From Vibrio rotiferianus CAIM 577 = LMG 21460 (GTDB lineage: Bacteria > Pseudomonadota > Gammaproteobacteria > Enterobacterales > Vibrionaceae): 64,000 nt of DNA. The notes below the pieces were generated by a model. That model was given only the letters and a program-made list of their open reading frames with translations. It had not been told where the DNA came from and made no database searches. Position numbers and translations under genes: made by a program. The stretch covers positions 124,001-188,000 of the forward strand of contig NZ_APHW01000022.1 of the NCBI RefSeq assembly GCF_002741985.1. The letters run 5' to 3'. This document shows positions 18,475 through 28,518 of the stretch, piece after piece (position 1 is the first letter of the stretch; each line of letters begins with the position of its first letter).

Positions 18475-19170
18475 ATGTATTCCATAGAGCCAATTGGCAT
18501 TATTGAAAGCCCGTATAAAGAGAAGTTCGCTGTTCCTCGCCAGCCACGTTTGGTACCCGCAGCGCGATCACGCGTCAAACTTCAAGGCGCAGCAAATAGC
18601 CCTGAAGCCGTGCGCGGATTGGAGCAGTTTTCTCATGTTTGGTTGTTGTTTTTGTTTGATCAGAATTTAGAAGCCGGATGGAAACCAACTGTGCGCCCAC
18701 CTCGTTTGGGCGGCAATGAGCGTATTGGTGTGTTTGCTTCACGCTCTACCTTTCGCCCCAACGGCATTGGTATGTCTGCTGTAGAAGTCAAAGGCATCAG
18801 TAAAAAAGGCGATCAGATCTATTTGGATCTTGGCAACGTAGACTTGGTTGATGGCACACCGATTGTCGATATCAAACCATACATCCCCTACTCGGATTCG
18901 ATTAGAGAAGCACAAGGCGGTTATGCCGAAGAAGAGCCTGAAACATCGCAGGTCGAATTCTCTGACATTGCACTGGCGGCACTCGAAAAGCATAACGATA
19001 CTGAGTATGTAAAAACAGTTCTCGAGCAAGTTCTGGCACAAGATCCTCGTCCGGCTTACAAGAAAAACAAGTCTGACAGCAAGGAATATGCGGTAAATTT
19101 GTTCGATTTAAACGTCAAGTTCGCGGTTAGCGATAACTTAATAACAGTTACTGCGATTGAAAGCTTTTGA
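18475..19170 (+). CDS. trmO: tRNA (N6-threonylcarbamoyladenosine(37)-N6)-methyltransferase TrmO
   Basis: SAM-dependent methylation of t6A37 in tRNA-Thr. 231 residues: N-terminal TsaA/UPF0066 barrel with IGIIESPYKEKFAVPRQP, LEQFSHVWLLFLFD, and FASRSTFRPNGIGMSAVEV, then a C-terminal domain ending DPRPAYKK. trmO directly before proS is also the E. coli order. A strong promoter for proS overlaps its stop codon. Confidence 0.95.
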   Translation: MYSIEPIGIIESPYKEKFAVPRQPRLVPAARSRVKLQGAANSPEAVRGLEQFSHVWLLFLFDQNLEAGWKPTVRPPRLGGNERIGVFASRSTFRPNGIGMSAVEVKGISKKGDQIYLDLGNVDLVDGTPIVDIKPYIPYSDSIREAQGGYAEEEPETSQVEFSDIALAALEKHNDTEYVKTVLEQVLAQDPRPAYKKNKSDSKEYAVNLFDLNVKFAVSDNLITVTAIESF

Positions 19171-19195
19171 CAAAGGCATTTGGCTGATATTATAG
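19167..19195 (+). promoter_or_regulatory. predicted proS promoter
   Basis: A perfect -35 TTGACA (19167-19172) with an AT-rich -10 (TATTATAG, 19188-19195; spacing 15-17 depending on register), 87 nt before the proS start and overlapping the trmO stop. Confidence 0.6.
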
Positions 19196-19281
19196 GCGGC
19201 TAACAATTTTCCCCTCGTGGGACCTTCATACTCCTGCCCATTCTGGCTTGAGTATCTAACTTTAATAAACGGATAAATTTA

Positions 19282-20997
19282 ATGCGTACCAGTAATTATC
19301 TTCTTTCTACTCTGAAGGAGACTCCAAACGACGCAGAAGTAGTGAGCCACCAGCTCATGCTACGCGCGGGTATGATCCGTAAGCTGGCTTCAGGTCTATA
19401 CACCTGGCTGCCTACTGGTCTACGTGTGCTGCGTAAAGTCGAAAACATCGTTCGTCAAGAAATCGACAATGCAGGTGCAGTCGAAACTTTGATGCCCGTT
19501 GTTCAGCCGTTTGAACTATGGGAAGAGACAGGTCGTTCTGAGAAGATGGGTCCTGAGCTACTTCGCTTTACTGACCGTCATACTCGTCCGTTTGTTCTTA
19601 GCCCTACAGCTGAAGAAGTGATCACTAGCCTTGTGCGTAACGAAGTGAGCTCTTACAAACAGCTTCCGCTAAACCTGTACCAAATCCAGACTAAATTCCG
19701 TGATGAGCGTCGCCCACGTTTCGGTGTAATGCGTGCACGTGAATTCTGCATGATGGATGCATACAGCTTCGACATCGACAAAGAAGGTCTAGAGAAATCT
19801 TACCAAGCGATGCACGATGCTTACTGTAAAGCATTCGATCGCATGGGTCTTGAGTACCGTCCAGTACTTGCTGACTCTGGTGCTATCGGTGGTAGCGGCT
19901 CTCAAGAGTTCCACGTACTAGCTGAAAGCGGCGAAGATCTAATCGCATTCTCTACTGAGTCTGATTACGCAGCGAACATCGAAAAAGCAGAAGCGGCAGC
20001 GCCTGCAGGTGAGCGAGCTGAGCCAACTCAAGAGATGACGCTGGTTGATACGCCAAACGCGAAAACAATCGCTGAGCTTGTAGAACAGCACGGTCTACCA
20101 ATCGAGAAGACGGTTAAAACTCTATTCGTTAAAGCGTCTGATGAAGTAGATGCTGACATCATCGCTCTTATCGTTCGTGGTGACCACGAGCTAAACGAAG
20201 TGAAAGCAGAAAACCTACCTCAAGTTGCTTCTCCACTAGAGATGGCAACAGAAGAGGAAATGCGTGCACTGATCGGCGCTGGCGCTGGTTCTCTAGGCCC
20301 TGTTGGTCTTGAACTGCCATTCATCGTTGACCGCTCTGTTGCAGCAATGAGTGACTTCGGCGCGGGTGCAAACATCGACGGTAAACACTACTTCGGTATC
20401 AACTGGGGTCGTGACGTAGAACTAGGCCAAGTTGAAGACCTACGTAACGTAGTTGAAGGCGATCCAAGCCCATGTGGTCAAGGTACGCTAATGCTTAAGC
20501 GTGGTATCGAAGTTGGTCACATCTTCCAACTAGGTAATGTTTACTCTCAAGCGATGAACTGTGGTGTTCTTGGTCCTGACGGTAAGAACGTAATCCTAGA
20601 GATGGGTTGTTACGGTATCGGTGTATCACGTGTTGTTGCTTCTGCAATCGAGCAGAACCACGACAAATACGGCATCATCTGGCCTGACGCACTAGCACCT
20701 TTCCAAGTGGCTATCGTTCCTATGAACATGCACAAGTCTGAAGAAGTGAAAGAAGCGGCTGAGAAGCTGTACGCTGAACTGACGGCTATGGGTATCGAAG
20801 TACTATTCGATGACCGTAAAGAGCGCCCAGGCGTGATGTTCTCTGATATGGAACTTATCGGTATTCCTCACACTATCGTGATCGGTGATCGTTCAATGAA
20901 AGAAGGTAACTTCGAGTACAAGAACCGCCGCTCTGGTGAGAAGACAGCCGTTGCAATGGCAGACATCGTTGAGCACGTTAAAGCTCAGCTACAATAA
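19282..20997 (+). CDS. proS: prolyl-tRNA synthetase
   Basis: Charges tRNA-Pro. At 571 residues it is the bacterial form with the INS editing domain inserted between motifs 2 and 3. Class II motifs visible: motif 2 [21 protein letters not shown] (about 140-160) and motif 3 [12 protein letters not shown] (about 440). The YbaK-like editing insert spans roughly 225-405. The C-terminal anticodon-binding domain starts near [10 protein letters not shown]. Cotranscription with trmO is possible, but it has its own promoter. Confidence 0.98.
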   Translation: MRTSNYLLSTLKETPNDAEVVSHQLMLRAGMIRKLASGLYTWLPTGLRVLRKVENIVRQEIDNAGAVETLMPVVQPFELWEETGRSEKMGPELLRFTDRHTRPFVLSPTAEEVITSLVRNEVSSYKQLPLNLYQIQTKFRDERRPRFGVMRAREFCMMDAYSFDIDKEGLEKSYQAMHDAYCKAFDRMGLEYRPVLADSGAIGGSGSQEFHVLAESGEDLIAFSTESDYAANIEKAEAAAPAGERAEPTQEMTLVDTPNAKTIAELVEQHGLPIEKTVKTLFVKASDEVDADIIALIVRGDHELNEVKAENLPQVASPLEMATEEEMRALIGAGAGSLGPVGLELPFIVDRSVAAMSDFGAGANIDGKHYFGINWGRDVELGQVEDLRNVVEGDPSPCGQGTLMLKRGIEVGHIFQLGNVYSQAMNCGVLGPDGKNVILEMGCYGIGVSRVVASAIEQNHDKYGIIWPDALAPFQVAIVPMNMHKSEEVKEAAEKLYAELTAMGIEVLFDDRKERPGVMFSDMELIGIPHTIVIGDRSMKEGNFEYKNRRSGEKTAVAMADIVEHVKAQLQ

Positions 20998-21035
20998 GCT
21001 GCACTAAGCACACACTGTGCTGAATATATAGCGAT

Positions 21036-21067
21036 GAAAAGGGTTGGCTTCGGTCAGCCCTTTTTTA
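21036..21067 (+). terminator. terminator after proS
   Basis: AAAAGGGTTGGC-TTCG-GTCAGCCCTTTTTT, tetraloop hairpin with T6. Confidence 0.85.
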
Positions 21068-21171
21068 CGTCTGTTTTTTAAGCCTGTTGGCCCTCTCTAA
21101 TATTAGCGCTGTTAATCTTTGGTTCAGATTCATCACCTTACACTGAATTCAATCTAGTAAGGAGGTCACTC

Positions 21172-21840
21172 ATGGATCTAAAAAGTCTTCTTAACCAAGC
21201 TCTCAAATCAGACCTGCTCAAGCAAGGTACCGATGCGCTTGGTAAACAATCGAGCAATATCAAATCTTCATCTAGTTCTAGCCAACTAAAAACCCTTGGC
21301 GCAGGTGCGATCGGCGGCGGCCTTATCGGCATGTTAATGGGCTCTAAAAAGAGCAAAAAGATGGCCAAGAAAGTCGGTACAGGCGCACTCAAAGTCGGTG
21401 GCGCAGCGGCACTAGGTGCTCTGGCTTACAAAGTCTACAACGATTGGCAATCGAAACAGGATACACAAGGCGTCAACGAAACCTTCGATCCTGATGACAA
21501 CAAACATGCAAAGCTGATCCTTAAAGCCATGATTGGTGCAGCGAAAGCCGATGGCCATGTCGATGAAGAAGAAATGGCTCGCATCGAGCAAGCACTGACA
21601 GAAATGGGCGCAGATGATCATGTAAGACAGTTGGTTCATCAAGAGCTACATAAGCCTCTCGATCCGGCGGAAATTGCGCGCTTGGCGACCTCTCCACAAC
21701 AGGCTTCAGAAATATATCTGGCATCACTGATTGTGGCCGATGAGCAAAACTTTATGGAAAAGGCGTATTTGCAGGAACTTGCTAAGCAGCTCAACCTTGC
21801 TCCAGAAGTGACGCATCAATTGGAAGCACAGTTGCAGTGA
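21172..21840 (+). CDS. DUF533/TerB family membrane-associated protein (YebE-like)
   Basis: 222 residues. Residues 1-45 are polar; a Gly/Ala-rich segment (TLGAGAIGGGLIGMLMG, then GTGALKVGGAAALGALAY) gives one or two weak membrane helices. The C-terminal 130 residues form a TerB-like helical domain (KAMIGAAKADGHVDEEEMARIE). A perfect TAAGGAGGT binding site precedes the ATG. Function unknown. A hairpin (GCTCAAGTT-7 nt-AACTTGAGC, 21850-21874) follows the stop. Confidence 0.85.
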   Translation: MDLKSLLNQALKSDLLKQGTDALGKQSSNIKSSSSSSQLKTLGAGAIGGGLIGMLMGSKKSKKMAKKVGTGALKVGGAAALGALAYKVYNDWQSKQDTQGVNETFDPDDNKHAKLILKAMIGAAKADGHVDEEEMARIEQALTEMGADDHVRQLVHQELHKPLDPAEIARLATSPQQASEIYLASLIVADEQNFMEKAYLQELAKQLNLAPEVTHQLEAQLQ

Positions 21841-21953
21841 TGAATGTTTGCTCAAGTTGCTTGTTAACTTGAGCCAAAACAATTCTCTGCTTTGAGTTTC
21901 AAAACGGCTATGTGTATATTTGAGAGCAGTTATCATTTATTAAGGATTTAGCC

Positions 21954-22160
21954 ATGCAAGTATACGGCTGTTGTGAATTAGTTCGTGAGCTTTACGCTCA
22001 AATCGGTAGTGGCGATCAAGCTTACGTGCCTCAAGCAATCTCGTGTGCCGTAAGAGCACTGAATGACGTTGCGGCAGACGAGTCTCTACCAAAAGACGTG
22101 CGTGAAAAAGCGGCGTTTGCTGCGGCAAACCTACTGATCTCTGATTTCGAGGATAAGTAA
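21954..22160 (+). CDS. yaeP: UPF0253 family protein YaeP
   Basis: 68 residues, same pattern as E. coli Yae[41 protein letters not shown] and [19 protein letters not shown]. Function unknown. Its stop overlaps the start of the next gene by one base (TAATG). Single promoter presumably in the 113-nt gap after the DUF533 gene. Confidence 0.92.
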
Positions 22161-22351
22161 TGAATTTAGCGAACTTCGAATCCATGGATCCAATCATGCT
22201 GATGAGCATCGTCAACATGAAGCTACGTGACGACTTCGGTGGTGATCTGGATAAGCTGGTTGCATTCTTTGATATCGACCGCGCAGCACTTGAAGCAAAG
22301 CTGGCAACGGCGGGTTTTGACTTTCTGCCTGACGCAGGTCAGTTCCGTTAA
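22160..22351 (+). CDS. DUF4250 domain-containing protein
   Basis: 63 residues matching DUF4250: DPIMLMSIVNMKLRDDFGGD, then LDKLVAFFDIDRAALEAKLA. Function unknown. Translationally coupled to yaeP by a one-base overlap; a strong terminator follows. Confidence 0.9.
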   Translation: MNLANFESMDPIMLMSIVNMKLRDDFGGDLDKLVAFFDIDRAALEAKLATAGFDFLPDAGQFR

Positions 22352-22387
22352 TCGCTCATCGCGACGGACAACGTAAACAACGAATAG

Positions 22388-22426
22388 AAAAAAGGGCTTG
22401 ATGCATCCATCAAGCCCTTTTCTTTT
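22388..22426. terminator. strong bidirectional terminator
   Basis: AAAAGGGCTTGATG-CATC-CATCAAGCCCTTTT between the convergent DUF4250 and NSS transporter genes. Confidence 0.9.
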
Positions 22427-22444
22427 GTACTTTGCGTAAGCTGA

Positions 22445-23818
22445 TTAGCCGAACGAAGCCCAAATAACGGTCGCGACCAGAATCGGACAAACAAACTTCA
22501 CGTATGCTGGCCACAACTTACCGAACCAACCTTGAGTGAACTCAGGACAACCTTGCTCAAGCTCTTTGATTTTTGAGTGACGATTCCATACCCAACCACC
22601 AAATAGACAGAACAGTAGCGCCGCCATAGGTTGTAGATATTGCGTTGCGATGGTCGCAACCATGCCAAACAGTGCGCCGAAGTTAAATACGATAACCACA
22701 CTGAACAGCGCAATCAGGCCACCTAATACCCAGCTTGTCGTGCTGCGCTTAGTGTTGAATCGCTCACCCACCAGTGCAACCGGACATTCAAGCATCGAGA
22801 TAGATGAAGTCAGTGCTGCGATCGTCAGTAGTAAGAAGAACACGATTGAGAATAGTTGACCAAGCAAACCTAAACTATCAAACATCAGCGGTAGAACTGT
22901 AAATACCAGTGTATCTGAACTTAATAGCGAACCATCTTCTGCATAGATTTGAACGCCTTTTTGCATCGCAACGAACATTGCAGGCATTACCACTAGACCA
23001 GCAATAAAGGCAACCGCGGTATCTACCATAGTCACGTTCATCGCCATCTTAGGCAGGTTCTCTTTCTTGCTTAGGTAGGAGCCGTAAATAAGCATCGAAC
23101 AACCACCAATCGTTAGCGAGAAGAAACCTTGTCCCATTGCTGCAAGGATAAGTTTGCGATCCCATACTTTCTCGAAATCAGGTACCAGATAGTGCTTCAA
23201 ACCTTCCATCGCACCGTTTTGCGTCATGATGTAGATGAACAGCAAACCAAACAGAACAAACAGTGCTGGCATTAGACGTGTAGACCACTTCTCAATGCCC
23301 TGCTTCACGCCGCCTTGTACGATCAAAATGGTTAATACATAAAATGTAATCGTACCAAACAAGTTGCGCTCAACGCTGAAGCCTTTCAACCATTGTGTCG
23401 CCGCTTCCATGCCCATGATGTCGGTAACTGCGCCCAACATAAAGCAGATCAACCAGCCGCCTACAATCGAGTAAAACGCCAAAACCGCACTTGGTACACT
23501 CAGACCAATCCAACCAACTAGGCCGCCAAGCTTCTTGCCCACTGGGTTGTCTGTTAGAGAGCGCATACTGTCGACTGGGTTGGCTTGACCATGACGACCG
23601 ATCGCCATTTCAACCACCAGCATTGGGAATGCAACGATAAGAATCATCACCAAGTACACCAACAAGAAGGCGCCGCCGCCGTTGCTTGCTGCTTGGGTAG
23701 GAAAGCCCCAAATGTTACCTAGACCCACCGCGGCACCAGCTGCCGCTAAGATGAAACCAAGGCGTGAACCAAAATGCTCACGAGGCTGAGAAGAAGTTTG
23801 TTGCGTCATACCACTCAC
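22445..23818 (-). CDS. sodium-dependent transporter, NSS/SNF family
   Basis: 457 residues with about 11-12 membrane helices and the LeuT-type N-terminus: FGSRLGFILAAAGAAVGLGN, WGFPTQAASNGGGAFLLVYL. The GAAVGLGN(I/V)W(R/G)FP motif forms the sodium and substrate sites. Eleven-helix bacterial NSS members such as the MhsT/TnaT/Tyt1 type are about this length. An amino acid substrate is likely but not readable. Ends at the terminator shared with DUF4250. Confidence 0.93.
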   Translation of the reverse strand: MSGMTQQTSSQPREHFGSRLGFILAAAGAAVGLGNIWGFPTQAASNGGGAFLLVYLVMILIVAFPMLVVEMAIGRHGQANPVDSMRSLTDNPVGKKLGGLVGWIGLSVPSAVLAFYSIVGGWLICFMLGAVTDIMGMEAATQWLKGFSVERNLFGTITFYVLTILIVQGGVKQGIEKWSTRLMPALFVLFGLLFIYIMTQNGAMEGLKHYLVPDFEKVWDRKLILAAMGQGFFSLTIGGCSMLIYGSYLSKKENLPKMAMNVTMVDTAVAFIAGLVVMPAMFVAMQKGVQIYAEDGSLLSSDTLVFTVLPLMFDSLGLLGQLFSIVFFLLLTIAALTSSISMLECPVALVGERFNTKRSTTSWVLGGLIALFSVVIVFNFGALFGMVATIATQYLQPMAALLFCLFGGWVWNRHSKIKELEQGCPEFTQGWFGKLWPAYVKFVCPILVATVIWASFG

Positions 23819-23957
23819 ACAAATATCAATGAACTAGCTGACTAGTACACTATAGCAATATCATCTTCTCAACAAGAGCGATTAGGTTAATTACTCGACA
23901 GTTAGAACAAATAGTAGATATTCAGTTTGTAAATTTCTACGTACAACAATAAACGAC

Positions 23958-24000
23958 TAAAAAACAAAAAGGGCCGTTGATGACTCAACGACCCTTTTTA
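23958..24000 (-). terminator. terminator downstream of the YggN gene
   Basis: On the minus strand AAAAAGGGTCGTTGA-GTCA-TCAACGGCCCTTTTT (one mismatch), followed by GTTTTTT. Confidence 0.85.
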
Positions 24001-24052
24001 TAAGTCTTGGTGGGTACAGATTGGCGCGCTATTCCACCACTTCCCAAACTTC

Positions 24053-24796
24053 TTATATTGTGAAGACTTGGTAATCTTTCAGCTCTGGGATCTTCTTCAG
24101 TAGGTCTTGTTCTTCACCCGCCATATCATCCAGAGATTCACACAAATCTTCCGCTTGTTTTTCTACGTCTTTCGAGTGTTCTGCTAGGCGCTCTTGTACC
24201 TTAGCTTGCAGTTCGGCCATGCTTTCAGACAGCGCAGTTAGGTTCAAACCACCGTCTTCTTTCATCTTGGCAGACAACGCTTCAAATGCGCTGGTTAGGA
24301 ATTCTTTGTTAAAGATTTCTTGGGCTTTTTCGAAGTCTTGTGACCATGATTCAGTCATCGAATCAAAGCTATCAGCAGGCAGAATAAAATCACCGTCTTT
24401 GTAGTAACGAGCTTCTACATCTGCAAAGAAGTCTTTTACTGCGACTTTCACGTTATCAAATGAATCTGGCGCATCAAGGCTAACCGCGATGTCATCTATA
24501 ATGTCGTTTGCCAATGCTAAGCCATCACTTGCCAACTGTTTTGCTTGCGGAATGTAAGCATTCATCTTCTCGCGGTAATTCTCGATTGCCGCTTTCTGAT
24601 CATCATCAAGCTCGATCAACTCGCCTTTGATAAACAGGTTATTGTCTTCGTCGACAACCGCTTTTTCACCATTGGTATGCACGATTTCTAAGTTCTGACC
24701 ATCCATACGAACTTCGTTGTTAATATCGACGCGACACTGGGCTGCATAGCCACTGGCGCTGATGGTCAACAATGAGAGTGTGAGCAGTTTCTTCAT
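24053..24796 (-). CDS. yggN: YggN family periplasmic protein (DUF2884)
   Basis: 247 residues from the ATG at 24796 (MKKLLTLSLLTISASGYA-AQC, signal peptide cut after about residue 18). A start at 24814 adds MKKEKV and is less typical. The mature part is acidic and helical: VDINNEVRMDGQNLEIVHTN, AFEALSAKMKEDGGLNL, and a coiled C-terminus. DUF2884; function unknown. Monocistronic. Confidence 0.87.
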   Translation of the reverse strand: MKKLLTLSLLTISASGYAAQCRVDINNEVRMDGQNLEIVHTNGEKAVVDEDNNLFIKGELIELDDDQKAAIENYREKMNAYIPQAKQLASDGLALANDIIDDIAVSLDAPDSFDNVKVAVKDFFADVEARYYKDGDFILPADSFDSMTESWSQDFEKAQEIFNKEFLTSAFEALSAKMKEDGGLNLTALSESMAELQAKVQERLAEHSKDVEKQAEDLCESLDDMAGEEQDLLKKIPELKDYQVFTI

Positions 24797-24856
24797 TACT
24801 TTCTCTTTTTTCATGGTTATTCTGTTTAACTATAACAAGCAACTATGGATAAGATG

Positions 24857-25338
24857 TCAGCAAACCGTCACGACTTCATAACAAGTTGTTTTATCGCCAA
24901 TTTTCATATCAATGTCTTCCCCTTCTTCTTTGCCGACCAAAGCACAACCAAGGGGGGGGATTTCGGCGTGAGAACAAACACTTCTTTGCCTTGCCATTCA
25001 ACGGTCAGTCCACCGGAGCAAGGGCCAATAAAGAAGGCTTTTTCAGTATCATTCTCGTCCACTAATTCCACATAAGCACCAACCGCGATACGTGCATCGA
25101 CAAAATCACGCAACACAAGGGTGCGGTACTGGCGAAGCTCTTCTTCACTCTCTTGTACACGCATTGCTTGCCCGTGTGCCAGATACGATGCCTCAAGTGC
25201 TAATGTGTCGTACTTGTGCTCAGGTACCGTCTCTTCATCTGTCGCTGCATCAATAGCTCTTTGCGTCGAGGCATGAGCAACTTGCAGTTTATCTTCGAGT
25301 TGTTGAATGATTATTTGGACTAAATCGACTTTGTTCAT
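24857..25338 (-). pseudogene. GreA/GreB-like transcription factor family protein, frameshifted in a C8 tract
   Basis: From ATG 25338 (MNKVDLVQIIIQQLEDKLQV) the frame gives a coiled N-terminus, then a GreA/GreB C-terminal domain (VGAYVELVDENDTEKAFFIG, VFVLTPKSP). In an 8-base C run (plus-strand G at 24952-24959) it goes out of frame and stops at 24904 with PLVVLWSAKKKGK. With two fewer bases (or one more) it would read SPLGCALVGKEEGED on to KTTCYEVVTVC and stop at 24857, which restores the family SPLGxALxGK motif. So the gene is broken, phase-variable, or misread in this assembly. Probable RNA polymerase secondary-channel binder. Confidence 0.8.
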
Positions 25339-25414
25339 ACTTTTAGGGCGCGCGTTTGGCACTCAGGGTGTGTTAATGTAGCCCAGTTTATCATCAAACC
25401 AAGGTTTCCCTATT

Positions 25415-27340
25415 ATGCAAAGTGACTCGCTTCAGAAAACGCTTCAATCCGTGTTCGGGTTTGACTCATTAAGATCCGGCCAACAACCGGTGATTGAAGC
25501 AGTAATGAACGGGCACTCAGCCGCTGCCATCTTCCCAACTGGCTCAGGGAAATCGCTTTGCTACCAACTTCCTGCTACTCAGTTACCACACCTGACGTTG
25601 GTGATTTCACCGCTTCTTGCATTAATGAAAGACCAACTAAGCTTCTTACAAAGCAGAGGCATTGCTGCGGCATCTATCGACAGTAGCCAAAGCCGTGAAG
25701 AAGCACAGCAGGTGATGGCTGGTGTGAAGAATGGACATATCAAGATTTTGATGATCTCGGTGGAGCGACTCAAGAACGAACGTTTTCGCGAGTTCATTCG
25801 TCAAATTCCGCTTTCTCTAATGGTGGTCGACGAAGCGCACTGTATCTCAGAATGGGGTCATAACTTCCGTCCTGACTACCTTAAACTGCCGCAATACCAA
25901 CGTGAACTGAATATTCCGCAAACCCTGTTGCTAACCGCAACAGCAACGCCTGCGGTTATTGAAGACATGCAAAGTAAGTTTAATATCGCTGACGAGAATA
26001 TTACGGTTACTGGTTTCTATCGCTCTAATCTCGATATTTCTGTGGTGCCTTGCGAGGAAGAAAATAAGCAAACACAGCTGAATGACATCATTGCTGCGGC
26101 CCCTAAACTGCCGAGTATCGTGTACGTAACTCAACAGCAAACCGCAGAGCAAGTTGCTAGCTCACTGATTCGTTTAGGCATCAATGCTCATGCTTACCAC
26201 GCAGGTATGAAAAGCGACATACGCGAGAAAATCCAACAGCAGTTTATGGACTCACAAATCGACTGCATTGTCGCCACAATCGCGTTTGGTATGGGGGTAG
26301 ATAAATCCGACATTCGTCGTGTTATTCACTTCGATTTACCGAAATCTATCGAAAACTACGCACAAGAAATCGGGCGCGCTGGACGAGATGGGCAGCGCTC
26401 GGAGTGTATTCTTTTGGGGAATACTTCTGGCTTAACAGTATTAGAGAACTTTGTTTACGGTGACACGCCAGAGCCAAGCTCAATCAATTATGTATTAGAA
26501 CAAATTCGCGAGAACACGCCTCAGTGGGAAGTGATGGCGCTACGCTTATCTCGCGACAGCAATATTCGCCAACTGCCACTAAAGACCTTGTTGGTTTACC
26601 TAGAGTTGGCAAAAGTGATTGAAGCCAAATACAGCTATTTCGCGGAATATCGCTTCAAGTTCTTACAAGACCAGTCTTTCATCCTCAATCATTTCCAAGG
26701 TGAACGACGTCAGTTTGTTGAAGCTATTTTTGCTTGTTCAACCAAAGCGAAAGTGTGGTGCCAAGTGGATTTAGAAGCCTTGTGGATGAACTATCAATCT
26801 GAGCGTAGTCGTGTGGTTGCGGCGCTTGATTACTTCCACCAAAACGGTTGGATTGAATTAGAAAGCAAACAGCTCACGGATGTGTATTCGGTTCTCCCTG
26901 CTACTCAAAATCAAGAAGCGATTTCTCAGCATTTGGCTGAGCTGTTCCAATCCAAAGAACAGAAAGACATTGAACGAATTCATACCATGCTGAGCCTGTT
27001 CCAGTCATCAAGTTGTCTGAGTCACCAATTGGCATATTACTTTGCTGATCATGATGCACCAACGCAATGTGGCCACTGTTCTGTGTGTCGTGGACAAGTC
27101 GCATCGTTCCCTCAACCACAACAAGTACAACCTGAGTTGACTCACCTATCCGCTTGGGTTGATGAATTTGTCCAACTTTCACCAACGGTGATTAGCAATG
27201 CCGCTGTGGCGCGCTTCCTATGTGGGATCAGCACGCCAATCATTGCTCAGCTTAAAGCCAGCAAACTGCGAGGCTATGGTTCAATGGCGAATGTCTCTTT
27301 TGCACTGGTACTAAAACAGGTTGAGTTAGCGCGAGCTTAG
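25415..27340 (+). CDS. RecQ-family ATP-dependent DNA helicase
   Basis: 641 residues, SF2 helicase with 3'-5' polarity expected. Walker A FPTGSGKS (residues 41-48), DEAH box VVDEAHCISEWGHNFRPDYL, motif III LTATAT, motif VI QEIGRAGRDGQ. A zinc-binding RQC-type segment with CGHCSVCRG is near residue 550. No typical HRDC domain is evident at the C-terminus, so this is a RecQ paralogue rather than the main RecQ. Its stop overlaps the end of the convergent dinB by 3 nt. Confidence 0.9.
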   Translation: MQSDSLQKTLQSVFGFDSLRSGQQPVIEAVMNGHSAAAIFPTGSGKSLCYQLPATQLPHLTLVISPLLALMKDQLSFLQSRGIAAASIDSSQSREEAQQVMAGVKNGHIKILMISVERLKNERFREFIRQIPLSLMVVDEAHCISEWGHNFRPDYLKLPQYQRELNIPQTLLLTATATPAVIEDMQSKFNIADENITVTGFYRSNLDISVVPCEEENKQTQLNDIIAAAPKLPSIVYVTQQQTAEQVASSLIRLGINAHAYHAGMKSDIREKIQQQFMDSQIDCIVATIAFGMGVDKSDIRRVIHFDLPKSIENYAQEIGRAGRDGQRSECILLGNTSGLTVLENFVYGDTPEPSSINYVLEQIRENTPQWEVMALRLSRDSNIRQLPLKTLLVYLELAKVIEAKYSYFAEYRFKFLQDQSFILNHFQGERRQFVEAIFACSTKAKVWCQVDLEALWMNYQSERSRVVAALDYFHQNGWIELESKQLTDVYSVLPATQNQEAISQHLAELFQSKEQKDIERIHTMLSLFQSSSCLSHQLAYYFADHDAPTQCGHCSVCRGQVASFPQPQQVQPELTHLSAWVDEFVQLSPTVISNAAVARFLCGISTPIIAQLKASKLRGYGSMANVSFALVLKQVELARA

Positions 27341-28353
27341 AAGAAACTCAATTGGCGCGCTTGTTGTTCAGGCTTGAGCATCACACTCAAGCCTAACAGC
27401 CTTATTTCTCGGCCGTTTTGGCGCTTGAGAATGTCTCTTAGCAGCACTTTGAAGTCTTCGAGTTCAAGTTGAGGATGAATGTGCTCGATCGTTGTGAGTT
27501 GAAAATCAGCAAACTTGAGCTTGATCCCCTGCTTGATGATCGATTTATCTGGGCTGGCTTTCTCTAAACGTCTCTCCAGTTCAGGGTACAACTTGTCTTC
27601 AATCACCTTCCAGCACTCATCATAAGTAGCAATGTTTTCGCTAAACGTACGCTCTACCCCAACCGATTTACGTTCGCGCTCGACCACCACTTCGCGATCA
27701 TCAATGCCATGGCTACGCTTCCACAAGGACGCACCTTGGCGCCCAAATTGGCGCAACAGCTCACGGTAATCACTGTTTTTGATGTCTTCACATAGGTAGA
27801 AGCCTGCTTGGTGTAGTTTCTCCAAACTGACTTTGCCAACACCGGGAATCTTTTCTAGCGGTAGTTTATCCACCACTTCTTGAACCTTCTCTGGCGGAAT
27901 CACAAACTGACCATTAGGCTTGTTCATATCGGAGGCGACTTTGGCGAGAAACTTAATCGGCGCAATACCGGCAGATGCCGTTAATCCCAACTCAGAGTAT
28001 ATGTCGTTGCGAATTGACTCAGCGATTAAGGTCGCAGAGCCTCGGCACATCTTAGAGTCAGTCACATCCAAATAAGCTTCATCGAGAGACAGCGGTTCTA
28101 TTAGCGGGGTATATCGCTCAAAAATGGCTCGTATCTGTTGGGAAACTTGTTTATAGACGTGCATTCTACCGGGAACCACGAGTAAGTTCGGGCATAACTG
28201 GAGCGCACGCGCTGTTGGCATCGCACTACGAACACCAAATTTGCGCGCTTCATAATTACACGTACTGATCACCCCACGTTGTTTCTCATGACCGCCGACA
28301 GCAAGAGCCGTCCCTCGGTAACTTGGGTTGTCACGCATTTCTACAGCGGCGAA
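27337..28353 (-). pseudogene. dinB: host DNA polymerase IV gene, 3' part, cut off by the island
   Basis: Encodes FAAVEMRDNPSYRGTALAVGG onward to the C-terminal clamp-binding QLSFF. The missing 16 codons, with the first catalytic Asp pair (HVDMD), sit 31.8 kb away at 60148-60196. No in-frame start codon exists between the junction and the Met at 28338, so at most a 333-residue N-truncated protein could be made. It would lack the DxD metal site and so should be inactive as a polymerase. The remaining palm has SLDEAYLDVT. Transcription from the island dinB may still read into it. Confidence 0.92.
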
Positions 28354-28518
28354 TTCTAACTCGTAGGTGAAAAATGTAAGTTTGACTGACTGAGTGAGTG
28401 AGAGCGCTTTTATAACTTAGGTTTAGATACAAGTTTTAACTTACACAAACCCCTTACAAAAAAATCCGAGAAATTTATGTAAAAAACGGGCATTTCGTTA
28501 AAAATTCACTTACAAAAA
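28354..28518. repeat. left island end with clustered TTACA motifs
   Basis: 165 nt between the dinB junction and the cargo dinB. It has the terminal repeat AACTCGTAGGTG and five copies of a TTACA/TGTAA motif next to A/T runs (28371-28380, 28439-28448, 28453-28462, 28476-28487, 28508-28518). One like copy, ACTTACAATTTTT, lies at the right end near 60110. They look like arm-type recombinase binding sites. Confidence 0.5.

Noticed and set aside
27337..28338. An intact but short second DNA polymerase IV gene
   Set aside because: The missing N-terminus is found at 60148-60196 with matching frame and motif, so this is a split gene and not a natural short paralogue.
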